A stretch of DNA of 64,000 nt from Bacteroidota bacterium (GTDB lineage Bacteria > Bacteroidota > Ignavibacteria > Kryptoniales > JAKASW01): the NCBI GenBank assembly GCA_021845665.1, contig JAJZVO010000007.1, positions 1-64,000 on the forward strand. The letters are read 5' to 3'. Shown piece by piece: positions 25,001 to 32,895 of this stretch (position 1 is its first letter; each line of letters starts with the position of its first letter). The notes under the pieces are model-generated. The model did not search any database and had not been told where the DNA came from. It saw only the letters and a program-made list of their open reading frames with translations. A program made the position numbers and the translations under genes.

Positions 25001-25203
25001 TCGAGAGGAACAGTCACCGACTGTTCCATATCTGTCGGAGCAGCACCATTGTAGAACGTTATCACTGAAATCACCGGTATCTGTATGTTCGGCAGCATGT
25101 CTATAGGAAGCTGCAGAAACGACACCAGTCCCAGAACGAATATCGCTATCGATCCCATCAACGTCGAGATGGGATATTTCAGTGCAAGTCGAGTTAACCA
25201 CAT
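22075..25203 (-). CDS. RND efflux pump, inner-membrane subunit (second copy)
   Basis: 1042 residues, full length for the AcrB/HAE1 family with 12 predicted membrane helices and two large periplasmic loops. The N-terminus is LALKYPISTLMGSIAIFVLG, and the helix-4 proton-relay aspartates are in GRMVDDSIVE, where most relatives have GxxVDDAIV. The fold uses proton influx to expel drugs or other amphiphiles from periplasm or inner membrane. It is a near copy of the gene upstream; over the first 200 residues only about one in ten positions differs. It is last in the sigma/anti-sigma/Spy/adaptor operon and is followed by a terminator. The substrate is unknown. Confidence 0.95.
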   Translation of the reverse strand: MWLTRLALKYPISTLMGSIAIFVLGLVSFLQLPIDMLPNIQIPVISVITFYNGAAPTDMEQSVTVPLERAVSSTNDINYVQSRTREGISQIFVYFNWGTNTDVGLVDIIQKINRELELLPPGVSQPIALQFDISNIPVCTVVLSSNMGQRALYDLAYNTIEPQLEHLPGVAQAAVAGGKIREIHVIVDRSKLQALNIPITAVTQAVANSNLILPSGDLKTGTYDYSLTTESQFNLVKPMENIVVEDVNGDPITIGDIGKVEDSFQEQTELLRVNGKNGVILRVQKSPDANTVQVVDEILKEIPKLQGVPSSVKASLAFNQSTYIKQSINGLEQEAILGALLATVVILLFLRDFKSAVVIFIAIPLSILVTFVFFRFSGNSLNIMTLGGLALGVGRMVDDSIVELENITRHFSLMKTTGSSRMQATLDAALEVAGPIFISTLSTVIVFLPVIFLSGIAQLLFMPLVLTISVALFASFFVSRTVTPLLCYRILEPEKEIEPGSANMFGRLKLYSKSFFESLDNNYQKVISTALRHKREVVGIVLGFAVLSFLLFKFVGTEFFPNTDESQFGITVKLPVGTRLRETKKYVEKVEDLIRKEVPETKTIISDIGVPSEKSGNLFSQNAGEYAANIQVELVPPTERSRSEEQIMDALRPKLMAMPGAKMYLAPGGFLHFLLNFGSAAPIDVEIMGYNLHTGMRLAREVDDIVKTTPGATDAQISMDPDMPELKVVINRVKAGALGVNVEQVANTVATAIDGTVASQFTDPHTGNQYNILVRLDRKDRNHISDIGKLTVPSSSGQLVELGNIAKVVMTKTPVEIDRKYQQRIIDVTANVTGRDLGSVSADIQNRLNKLEIPTGFQVKQSGNIQQQKSTFRSLLLALALAIVMVYMVMASQFQSLVDPFIIMFTVPLGLVGVIWALFLSNTSLSVTSFEGVIVMVGIVVSNGILLVDYINRLRKSGMELHEAVTLGGRTRLRPILMTSLATVIGLLPMAFGMGGDRSQAPLAIAVIGGLTVSTFLTLIFIPTLYTIFEEKFRREMKETEL

Positions 25204-25286
25204 ATGGCTACCTCGCCTTCTTCACATACCCGTAACCCCCACATGGTTACTGAACCAGCTGCGGCTTCTTTGTGCATCTTGTCCAT
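25194..25286 (-). CDS. Possible 30-residue leader peptide coupled to the second RND gene
   Basis: ATG at 25286 follows gaaagaggtaacg, a strong ribosome-binding site, stronger than any near the RND start. The 30-codon frame (MDKMHKEAAAGSVTMWGLRV, then CEEGEVAICG) stops at 25194, 7 bp inside the RND gene, whose ATG lies at 25203. Such an overlap allows translational coupling. The mRNA also contains an inverted pair GTAACC/GGTTAC inside the leader. I recognise no family, and it may be a chance frame. Confidence 0.4.
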   Translation of the reverse strand: MDKMHKEAAAGSVTMWGLRVCEEGEVAICG

Positions 25287-25488
25287 CGTTACCTCTTTCT
25301 TTCCAGTGCAGCCGGGGAAGTCGCAAAAAGCCCGAGCCGCGGTTAAATCCGTAAACTCAAAAACTCAGTCTCATCTCCTTTCATTGCAGGGCCACAAACT
25401 CCGGAAACTGTTCGATATTCAATTTCTGAAATTCGCGGCCCGGTTATTCTTAAACCCGTTGCTCAAGGGAGCGGTGCATCTTTCAGGC

Positions 25489-28400
25489 TTAGCCCTCTTC
25501 CTCCCGTTTGATCTCTCTCTTAAATCTCTCCTCAAAAATCGTGTAAAGTGTCGGAACGAAAATCAGCGTCAGGAAGGTCGAGACTGTGAGACCGCCGATG
25601 ACGGCGATCGCAAGAGGTGCCTGCGACGAGTCGCCGCCCATTCCGAGCGCCATCGGGAGCAGACCAAGTACCGTCGCCAGCGATGTCATCAGGATCGGGC
25701 GAAGCCTCGTCCTTCCGCCGAGCGTGACTGCCTCGTGGAGCTCGACTCCCCGTTTCCTCAAACGGTTGATGTAATCGATCAGCAATATTCCATTCGACAC
25801 CACGATACCTACCATCACTATCACTCCTTCGAATGAAGTGACAGACAGGCTCGTGTTTGTCAGGAACAATGCCCAGACTACGCCGGCCAATCCAAGCGGG
25901 ACCGTGAACATGATGATGAACGGATCGACGAGCGATTGGAACTGCGAGGCCATGACCATGTAAACCATGATGATAGCCAGCAGCAGGGCAAGGAGGAGTG
26001 ACCGGAACGTGCTCTTCTGTTGCTCGATGTTCCCGCTCTGCACTACCTGGAAGCCCGTGGGCACGTCAAGCTTGTTCAGACGCGACTGAATCACGGAAGA
26101 CACCGTGCCGAGATCGCTGCCGGTAACGTTCGCTGTCACGTCGATGATCCTCTGCTGGTACTTACGGTCGATTTCCACGGGGGTATTCGTCATGACTACC
26201 TGCGCGATATTCCCGAGTTTGACAAGCTGTCCGTTCGCACTCGGTACGGTCAGTCTGCTTATATCGTCGATGCGGTCCCGGTCGGTCGAATCGAGACGAA
26301 CCAGGATATTGTACTGGTTTCCACTTTGCGGGTCGGTATACTGAGATGCAACTGCTCCGTCAATTGCGGTAGCCACCGTATTTGCCACATCCGCGACATT
26401 GACGCCGAGTGCTCCTGCTTTGACCCTGTCGACCACGACCTTAAGCTGGGGCATGTTCGGATCCATGCTTATCTGCGCATCGGTAGCTCCGGGGGTGGTC
26501 CTGACAATATCCAAAACCTGGTGCGCGAGGTTCATACCGGTCTTCAGATTGTAACCCATAATTGAAACATCGATCGGTGCGTTGGAACCGAAGTTCAGCA
26601 GGAAATGCAGGAATCCGCCTGGTGCCAAGAATATCCTCGCGCCGGGAAGCGCCATCAGCCTCGGTCTCAGTGCATCCATTATCTGCTGCTCGGATCTCGT
26701 TCTCTGTGTTGGGTCTGTCAATTGGACCTGAATGTTCGCAGCGTATGTCCCGGGGTTCTGGCTGAACAGGGTCCCGCTCTTTTCGTTCGGTACACCGATA
26801 TCTGAAATGATCTTTCTTGTCTCGGGTGCATACTTCCTGATAAGATTCTCGACATTGGCAACGTACCTCTCGGTCCGCTCAATGCGAGTGCCGACGGGGA
26901 GTTTTACCGTAACAGAAAACTGGCTCTCATCGGTGTTCGGGAAGAACTCGGTCCCAACGAACTTGAAAAGGAAGAACGATGCGACCGCGAAACCTGCGAC
27001 GCCATAAATTACCTGTTTCTTATGCCCGAGCGCATATCCGATGATTCTCTGATAGGTGTTGTCGAGATCGTCGAAGAACTTCTTCGACGTCAACTTCGCC
27101 CTGTCGATAAACTTCGTGGAATTGGGGTCTATTTCTTCCTCCGGCCGAAGTACTCTGTTGCAGAGAAGGGGAGTGACCGTCCGGGAAACGAAGAACGATC
27201 CGAAGAGCGCCACGGTTATCGTGAGGACGAGAGGAAGGAATAGCAGCTGCGCGATTCCCGACAGGAAGATCACCGGCAAGAAAACGATTACCGTCGACAA
27301 GGTGGAGATGAAGATCGGGCCGGCAACCTCAAGCGCGGCATCGAGTGTCGCCTGCATCTTGCTCACCCCGGTGTTGCCGATCAGGTTGAAGTGGCGTGTT
27401 ATGTTTTCGAGCTCGACGATGGAATCGTCCACCATACGGCCCACACCGAGTGCAAGTCCTCCGAGCGTCATAATGTTCAGAGAGCTTCCGCTGAACCTGA
27501 AGAAAATGAACGCCACGAGTATCGACAGAGGTATCGCTATGAAAATTACAAGCGCACTTCTCAAATCCCGTAGGAAAAGGAGTATTACGATTGTCGCAAG
27601 GAGCGCTCCCATCGCCGCTTCCTGCTCCAGTCCGCTTATCGACTGCTTGATATATGTACTCTGATCAAAAGCAACGGAAGACTTAACGCTTGCCGGTACA
27701 CCCTGCAGTTTCGGAAGTGCAGCCATGACTTCCTTTACCACCTGAACGGTATTCGCATCTGGCGATTTCTGCACGCGAAGGACGACGCCGTTCTTGCCGT
27801 TCACCCTTAAAACCTCGGTCTGCTCCTGGTATGAATCCTCGACTCTGCCGATGTCCCTTATTCGTATCGGTGTGCCGTTCACAACCTTGACGACAATGTT
27901 CTCCATCGGCTTGACCAGGCTGAACTGGCTCTCGGTAGTTAGCGAGTAATCGTACATTCCGGTCTTCAGGTCGCCGGAAGGAAGGATCAGGTTCGAGTTA
28001 GCGACCGCCTGTGTCACCGCTTCGATAGGTATGTTAAGGGCCTCGAGCTTGCTTCTGTTTATGACAAGGTGAATTTCCCTGATCTCACCGCCGGCAACGG
28101 CCGCCTGTGCCACACCAGGAAGATGCTCAAGCTGAGGCTCGATCACGTTGTATGCAAGGTCGTACAGATCGCGAGGATCCATGTTGCTGCTCAGAACGAC
28201 GGTGCAAACAGGTATGTTGCTTATATCGAACTGCAGCGCCACCGGCTGGGAAACGCCGGGAGGTAGAAGCTCCAGGGCTCTGTTCACCTTCTGTATTATA
28301 TCGACCAGGCCGACGTCTGTGTTCGTCCCCCAGTTGAAGTACACCATGATCTGCGACATCCCTTCGCGGGTGCGCGACTGGACATAACTTATGTCGTTAG

Positions 28401-28620
28401 TACTGCTGACTGCCCGTTCGAGAGGTACGGTGACCGATTGCTCCATGTCCGTCGGTGCCGCTCCGTTATAGAAGGTTATCACGGATACCACCGGTATCTG
28501 GATATTCGGCAACATATCAATCGGGAGCTGCAGAAAAGAAACCAAGCCAAGAACCAAGATGGCTATGGACCCCATCAGCGTAGAGATGGGGTATTTAAGT
28601 GCAAGCCGCGTTAGCCACAT
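25489..28620 (-). CDS. RND efflux pump, inner-membrane subunit (first copy)
   Basis: 1043 residues of the AcrB/HAE1 type with the same layout as the downstream copy: LALKYPISTLMGSIAILVLG, GRMVDDSIVE in helix 4, and IVVSNGILLIDYINRLRK near helix 11. It starts four bases after the adaptor stop codon, so it is tightly coupled to it. A 285-bp gap separates it from the second copy. Two full-length permeases behind one adaptor suggest either that both share the adaptor, possibly as a heteromeric trimer as in MdtBC, or redundancy after duplication. No TolC-like gene is in the window. Confidence 0.95.
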   Translation of the reverse strand: MWLTRLALKYPISTLMGSIAILVLGLVSFLQLPIDMLPNIQIPVVSVITFYNGAAPTDMEQSVTVPLERAVSSTNDISYVQSRTREGMSQIMVYFNWGTNTDVGLVDIIQKVNRALELLPPGVSQPVALQFDISNIPVCTVVLSSNMDPRDLYDLAYNVIEPQLEHLPGVAQAAVAGGEIREIHLVINRSKLEALNIPIEAVTQAVANSNLILPSGDLKTGMYDYSLTTESQFSLVKPMENIVVKVVNGTPIRIRDIGRVEDSYQEQTEVLRVNGKNGVVLRVQKSPDANTVQVVKEVMAALPKLQGVPASVKSSVAFDQSTYIKQSISGLEQEAAMGALLATIVILLFLRDLRSALVIFIAIPLSILVAFIFFRFSGSSLNIMTLGGLALGVGRMVDDSIVELENITRHFNLIGNTGVSKMQATLDAALEVAGPIFISTLSTVIVFLPVIFLSGIAQLLFLPLVLTITVALFGSFFVSRTVTPLLCNRVLRPEEEIDPNSTKFIDRAKLTSKKFFDDLDNTYQRIIGYALGHKKQVIYGVAGFAVASFFLFKFVGTEFFPNTDESQFSVTVKLPVGTRIERTERYVANVENLIRKYAPETRKIISDIGVPNEKSGTLFSQNPGTYAANIQVQLTDPTQRTRSEQQIMDALRPRLMALPGARIFLAPGGFLHFLLNFGSNAPIDVSIMGYNLKTGMNLAHQVLDIVRTTPGATDAQISMDPNMPQLKVVVDRVKAGALGVNVADVANTVATAIDGAVASQYTDPQSGNQYNILVRLDSTDRDRIDDISRLTVPSANGQLVKLGNIAQVVMTNTPVEIDRKYQQRIIDVTANVTGSDLGTVSSVIQSRLNKLDVPTGFQVVQSGNIEQQKSTFRSLLLALLLAIIMVYMVMASQFQSLVDPFIIMFTVPLGLAGVVWALFLTNTSLSVTSFEGVIVMVGIVVSNGILLIDYINRLRKRGVELHEAVTLGGRTRLRPILMTSLATVLGLLPMALGMGGDSSQAPLAIAVIGGLTVSTFLTLIFVPTLYTIFEERFKREIKREEEG

Positions 28621-28624
28621 ATAA

Positions 28625-29740
28625 TTATCTCGCCACCCTGACTTTCATTCCGTCATGTACCATATCATATCCCATGAATACAACCTGGTCGTTCTCAGTT
28701 ATCCCGGAGAGAATCTGATCGAGGTTATCATGGTTGACACCTATTTTCACATAAGTTTTGTGAACCACGTCGCCGCTGCCCAGAGTGTAAACGTAACTCC
28801 CGGAGCTGTCTTTCAAGACAACCTGTGTCGGGAGGATCATGGTGTTGGCGGCTTTGTCATAAACAAGGTCGACGTTGGCGAACATACCTGGCTTGAGCAG
28901 ACCGTTTGGATTATTTATGTCTACCTCAACCGGCATCGTTCGTGTCGAAAGGTCGAGCTGCTGACTGATCCGGGTGATCTTCCCGTGGAAAACCATTTTG
29001 GGATAGGCATCGACTGTAATCTGGACGTCCTGGACCTGTGGAAGGATAGGGATATCCTCTTCCAGAACGTCGACCATCACCTTCACTTTGTTTATGTCAG
29101 CCAGATAGAAGAGCGTGGAACTTGAAGAATTAGTTGAGGCAGTGACATAAGTTCCCGGGTCGAAGAATCTTCTCGTGATATAGCCGCTGAAAGGGGCCTC
29201 GACGCGGCAATACCCAAGCTGAACCTGAGCATTTTTCAATGTCGCGGATGCCGCCTCATCCTGTGCAAGGGCGACCTTGTAAGCTGTCTCCGAATTGTCA
29301 AGATCCTGTCTGGCTATAAGGTTCTGCGAGAGAAGGCTCTTGTCTCGCTCGTAAGTCAGCTTGGAATTCGAGAGCGTGGCTTCCGCCTGAAGGAACGCGG
29401 CTCTTGCCTGTCTCGCGTTCTCCGAATAGATGGTTGTGTCTATGAGCGCCAGCACCTGCCCCTTATGGACGTAGTCCCCTATATCGACATATTCTCTCTC
29501 GATGTTTCCATTGACTCGAGGGAATATGTTTGATTCCTGTATCGCGGATATGTTCCCGGAGAAGGACAGCGTTTTCTCGATGGAACCCACTTTCGCTTTC
29601 TCCACCTGGATAGTCGGAACCGGGCGCACGACTTTCGCTGCCTGGTCCGCGTTCGTCTTGATTCTGAAATAAACGAGTAGAATTAGCAGGAGTACGATCA
29701 CTGCCGAAAAGATATATACACGTTTTTGGTTTCTGCTCAT
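28625..29740 (-). CDS. RND periplasmic adaptor (HlyD/MFP family)
   Basis: 371 residues. The N-terminal membrane anchor is IFSAVIVLLLILLVYF (about 10-25). A lipoyl half-motif (GNISAIQESNIFPRVNGNIE) and its partner (VEAPFSGYITRRFFDPGTYV) flank an alpha-helical hairpin at about 110-165. The beta-barrel domain follows (VKVMVDVLEEDIPIL). It bridges the inner-membrane pumps to an outer-membrane channel. It sits between the Spy-like gene and the first RND gene. Confidence 0.94.
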   Translation of the reverse strand: MSRNQKRVYIFSAVIVLLLILLVYFRIKTNADQAAKVVRPVPTIQVEKAKVGSIEKTLSFSGNISAIQESNIFPRVNGNIEREYVDIGDYVHKGQVLALIDTTIYSENARQARAAFLQAEATLSNSKLTYERDKSLLSQNLIARQDLDNSETAYKVALAQDEAASATLKNAQVQLGYCRVEAPFSGYITRRFFDPGTYVTASTNSSSSTLFYLADINKVKVMVDVLEEDIPILPQVQDVQITVDAYPKMVFHGKITRISQQLDLSTRTMPVEVDINNPNGLLKPGMFANVDLVYDKAANTMILPTQVVLKDSSGSYVYTLGSGDVVHKTYVKIGVNHDNLDQILSGITENDQVVFMGYDMVHDGMKVRVAR

Positions 29741-29761
29741 TTAAGATCCTATTTGTTGTCG

Positions 29762-30109
29762 TTATCGCCCTTGCATTCGCCTGTTCAGCGAATCGAGCTT
29801 GATTTGTTGCTGCGGTGTCAGTATTGATTTTATCATCCCCTGGGTTGAATCGATCTGGCTTTTCATTTCCGACTTAAAGTTCTTCCTGATCGCTTGAAAC
29901 TTCGGGTGCACATACGTGATTATCGAATCGAGCTGTCGCTGCTGGCCTGTCGACAGACCGAGCTCTTCGGTCATATAGTTTATAAACTTCGTCTTACCGA
30001 AATGCGATTCGCGGGATTGGAACGCAAGCCTGTCCACCACGACTCCGGCTATTCCTCCGACGATTAACGAAAAGACTATCGCCGCCAAGAGAGTTCGTTT
30101 CGTAATCAC
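29762..30109 (-). CDS. Spy/CpxP-like periplasmic protein
   Basis: 115 residues. One N-terminal hydrophobic segment (LLAAIVFSLIVGGIAGVVV) acts as anchor or signal. It is then all-helical with two LTxxQ-type repeats: LGLSTGQQRQLDSII (about 51-65) and ILTPQQQIKLDSL (about 95-107). Such proteins bind metals or unfolded proteins in the periplasm and often feed back on envelope-stress sigma systems. Its place between anti-sigma factor and efflux genes fits that. It starts 1 bp after the anti-sigma stop. Confidence 0.7.
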   Translation of the reverse strand: MITKRTLLAAIVFSLIVGGIAGVVVDRLAFQSRESHFGKTKFINYMTEELGLSTGQQRQLDSIITYVHPKFQAIRKNFKSEMKSQIDSTQGMIKSILTPQQQIKLDSLNRRMQGR

Positions 30110-30110
30110 T

Positions 30111-30557
30111 TTATTTGTTCCTCAATACAAGTTCGAGTACCTGGTCGTTTGAAAGGCTGGTTTGCTCCATAGAGCTTCTCTCGATCCTGTCGAGTTTCCC
30201 AACCATGTCTACCGAGCTGATCTTCGGACGGCTGAAAAGCTGGATCGCAATGAGGACGATAGCCATCAGAGTGGCAAGACTTATGATGATATCCTCGAGA
30301 GCGATGCGAATCCCCATGGCTGGTTCCGGCTTCCGCTCCTTTCTCAGTTCGGCGACAACCGAATAATTGAACCTCTGGTCCGGCTGAATCGAAAACGACC
30401 GCTCAAGCAAGTCTTGGATCCTCATGAGTCTCTCGATCTCCCCCGTGCATATGCGGCACGAGCCGAGGTGAGACTCGAAATCCTGGAGCTCATCAGGGTT
30501 CATCTCGTCGTGGACGTAGTCGTCGACGTCAGCAATGTAGCGGCAGCTATTTCCCAT
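30111..30557 (-). CDS. Anti-sigma factor with zinc-finger domain
   Basis: 148 residues. An N-terminal zinc-binding anti-sigma domain shows HLGSCRIC (H-x3-C-x2-C, about 30-37) preceded by an acidic helix. One membrane helix follows (IIISLATLMAIVLIAIQLF, about 90-108), and a short periplasmic tail. It should hold the sigma factor encoded just upstream at the membrane until a signal is received. The two genes overlap by 11 bp, typical of sigma/anti-sigma pairs. Arrangement and motif make the role likely; the signal is unknown. Confidence 0.88.
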   Translation of the reverse strand: MGNSCRYIADVDDYVHDEMNPDELQDFESHLGSCRICTGEIERLMRIQDLLERSFSIQPDQRFNYSVVAELRKERKPEPAMGIRIALEDIIISLATLMAIVLIAIQLFSRPKISSVDMVGKLDRIERSSMEQTSLSNDQVLELVLRNK

Positions 30558-31191
30558 AGTTAAGCCTCTCAGTTAGTTTATCGCGGAGTATCTGTCTTGC
30601 GCGGAACACGCGCGTCTTCGCGGTCCCGATGCTGATCTTCAGTAGCTTGGAAATCTCGCTGTAACTCAAACCGTCGATCTCCCTCATCGTCACAGCCACA
30701 CGGAGGATAGAGGGGAGGTTTTCCATCTCTTTCCGCACGATCTCTATGCTCTCTCCTGAATCGTAAATGTTGACCGGATCGCTTGCAGTGCCCGTCTCAA
30801 TCTGCTCCTGTACGTCATAGTCATCATTCCTGCTGAAGACTTCCGTGAAATTGAATATTCGCTTGATTTGCTTTCGTCTTATCTCGTCCCGGCACAGGTT
30901 GACGGTAATTCTTATCAGGTATGTGTAGAATGACGAGTCTCTTCGGTACCGCCTGATGGAGTTAAATGCCCTGGTGAAAGCTTCGTGCGAAATTTCCTCG
31001 ACGTAACCTCTGCCGAGGATCGAATAAACCGTCGCAGCGACCTTTCCCTTGTATAGATCGATGATCTCGGAGAATGCGGCCTCATCGTCCGCGAGGGCGC
31101 GATCGATGAGCTCCTTTTCCTTGATCCTCTTGTCATACGACTTCGGTGAAATAGACGATCCTGAGGCGCTGCGGTTCAGTTTGTCGACCAT
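30547..31191 (-). CDS. ECF-type RNA polymerase sigma factor
   Basis: 214 residues from the ATG at 31191, since an upstream in-frame TTG at 31236 would reach into the divergent gene. Region 2: ADDEAAFSEIIDLYKGKVAA, VEEISHEAFTRAFNSIRRYR and SSFYTYLIRITVNLCRDEIRR. Region 4: LPSILRVAVTMREIDGLSYSEIS, then GTAKTRVFRARQIL. A 60-residue acidic linker separates the regions. It should direct its own operon and perhaps other envelope genes. The start codon lies 50 bp from the divergent gldA-like gene. Confidence 0.9.
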   Translation of the reverse strand: MVDKLNRSASGSSISPKSYDKRIKEKELIDRALADDEAAFSEIIDLYKGKVAATVYSILGRGYVEEISHEAFTRAFNSIRRYRRDSSFYTYLIRITVNLCRDEIRRKQIKRIFNFTEVFSRNDDYDVQEQIETGTASDPVNIYDSGESIEIVRKEMENLPSILRVAVTMREIDGLSYSEISKLLKISIGTAKTRVFRARQILRDKLTERLNYGK

Positions 31192-31202
31192 AATTTTTTG
31201 TG

Positions 31203-31231
31203 TTGACAATTTTGTTGAATGCCAATAAATT
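31203..31231 (+). promoter_or_regulatory. Sigma-70-type promoter of the GldA-like operon
   Basis: TTGACA (31203-31208), a 17-bp spacer, and TAAATT (31226-31231). The ATG lies at 31242, only a few bases after the expected transcription start, and has no ribosome-binding site, so the mRNA may be leaderless. The sigma-operon promoter must share this 50-bp gap. Confidence 0.6.
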
Positions 31232-31241
31232 TCCAAGTGTT

Positions 31242-32195
31242 ATGGGTCTTGAGATAAGAGGAGTTAGTAAGCTGTTCGGTTCAAAAACAGCTGTCGATAA
31301 TATATCGTTCCAGATTAATGAACCTAGCGTCGTAGGTTTTCTTGGTCCCAATGGGGCAGGGAAGACGACAACGATGAGAATGATCACCGGGTATCTCGCC
31401 GCCACCGAGGGAGAGGTAGCCATAGACGGCCTGCGCGTCGATCAGGCCCACGTGGGCCTGAGGTCGAAGATAGGCTACCTTCCGGAGAGCAACCCGCTCT
31501 ACACCGAGATGGAAGTCCATGAGTACCTCAAGTTCGCCGCCCAATTGTCCGGCCTGGATGCAGCCGCGACATCACAGCGGCTGGAATTCGTCGTTGAAAG
31601 GTGCGGTCTCAGGGAAGTCCTGTACGATCCCATCTACAGGCTCTCGAAAGGGTACAAGCAGCGCGTCGGGCTCGCTCAGGCGATGATACACGACCCGGAG
31701 ATCCTGATTCTTGACGAGCCCACTTCGGGGCTCGACCCCAATCAGGTGATCGGGATACGGGGCCTCATATCCGAACTGGCTAAAGAAAAATTCGTCGTGC
31801 TTTCCACCCACATTCTTTCCGAAGTGCAAGCGCTTTGCAATCGCGTCCTCATCATAAACAGGGGAAAGCTTGTTCTTGATGCGACCGCCGATGAGCTGAA
31901 ACACAGGAATACGGGCTTGCTCTCGATCGTGGTGAAGACCGAACTCCCGGCAGAGAAGGTTGCCGAGACTTTCGAGAAGGCGCTGGAGCCCAACCGCTGC
32001 TCCGCCAAAAAGAGCGGCGGTAACGTCAACGTCCAGCTTTCCCTGAAAGACAGTGATGAAGTGCGCGAGAGGGCCTTCGACCTCTGTGTCTCCAACAATT
32101 TCAAGATGCTGGGGCTGAGCAACTCGGGAACCGACCTTGAGAACATATTCAGAGAATTAACGCTAGGTTCAGATGAAACAGGACAGCAACAATAG
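31242..32195 (+). CDS. gldA: ABC transporter ATP-binding protein, GldA-like
   Basis: 317 residues. Walker A GPNGAGKTT (35-43), signature LSKGYKQRVGLAQAM, and Walker B ILILDEPTSGLD with the D-loop. The C-terminal about 80 residues are a regulatory extension found in the DrrA/GldA group. Together with the permease (overlapping by 23 bp) and the GldG-like gene it forms an ABC-2 exporter. In gliding Bacteroidota this transporter is associated with gliding and T9SS, but its substrate is unknown and many non-gliders have it. Confidence 0.88.
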   Translation: MGLEIRGVSKLFGSKTAVDNISFQINEPSVVGFLGPNGAGKTTTMRMITGYLAATEGEVAIDGLRVDQAHVGLRSKIGYLPESNPLYTEMEVHEYLKFAAQLSGLDAAATSQRLEFVVERCGLREVLYDPIYRLSKGYKQRVGLAQAMIHDPEILILDEPTSGLDPNQVIGIRGLISELAKEKFVVLSTHILSEVQALCNRVLIINRGKLVLDATADELKHRNTGLLSIVVKTELPAEKVAETFEKALEPNRCSAKKSGGNVNVQLSLKDSDEVRERAFDLCVSNNFKMLGLSNSGTDLENIFRELTLGSDETGQQQ

Positions 32196-32895
32196 TTTGA
32201 AAGTTCTCCTGAAGAAGGAGATGCTCATAGCTCTAAAAACTCCCTCCGCCTATGTGGTGATTATTGTATTCCTTTTGATCTCCGGATACTTGTTCGCCGA
32301 CGGACTTTTCCTTTCTAACGTCGCTACACTTCGGCCGTTCTTCTCACTAACCGGAATCCTGTTCCTATTCTTTATCCCCGCGCTTACTATGAGATCGTTC
32401 TCGGAAGAATTCAGGAACGGCACGCTCGAAGTGCTTGTGACACACCCTGTGAGCCGCACAAGGCTGATCGCAGCGAAGCTTCTTTCGAGTTACCTGATTG
32501 TGGTAGCCACTCTCGTTCCGACAATTTTTTACGTTGTCGTAGTCGCAAGCCTCGGCAACATCGACCCGGGGACCGCGTTTGCCGGATATCTAGGTCTCTT
32601 GTTTCTGGCCGCAGGGTACGTCTCGGCAGGCGTTTTCGCCTCGAGCCTCACCCAAAACCAGGTGGTGGCTTTCATTATCGGATTATTCATACTCTTTATC
32701 TTTTTCATCCTCGATAAGGTTACGGCCCTAACAACGGGTCCCGTTGCATATATAATGCAATACGCCAGCTCAGATTTTCATCTGGCAAGTTTTTACAAGG
32801 GCGCAATAGACTTTAGAGACGTCGTGTACTTTCTGGGCGTGACTATCTTCTTCTCAACCATGACGTCCAAGTGGTTGGAGCTTAGATTCAAATGA
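32173..32895 (+). CDS. gldF: ABC-2 permease, GldF-like
   Basis: 240 residues with six hydrophobic segments, beginning AYVVIIVFLLISGYLF and ending VVYFLGVTIFFSTM. The ABC-2 hallmark RSFSEEFRNGTLEVLVTHPVSR lies at about 76-97. It is the inner-membrane pore partner of the upstream ATPase. Its stop overlaps the GldG-like start by 4 bp. Confidence 0.88.
   Translation: MKQDSNNSLKVLLKKEMLIALKTPSAYVVIIVFLLISGYLFADGLFLSNVATLRPFFSLTGILFLFFIPALTMRSFSEEFRNGTLEVLVTHPVSRTRLIAAKLLSSYLIVVATLVPTIFYVVVVASLGNIDPGTAFAGYLGLLFLAAGYVSAGVFASSLTQNQVVAFIIGLFILFIFFILDKVTALTTGPVAYIMQYASSDFHLASFYKGAIDFRDVVYFLGVTIFFSTMTSKWLELRFK

Noticed and set aside
25204-28620. The two RND genes as one gene duplicated by misassembly
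   Set aside because: They differ at many scattered residues and their surroundings differ (one abuts the adaptor gene, the other has a 285-bp leader), so both copies are real paralogues.
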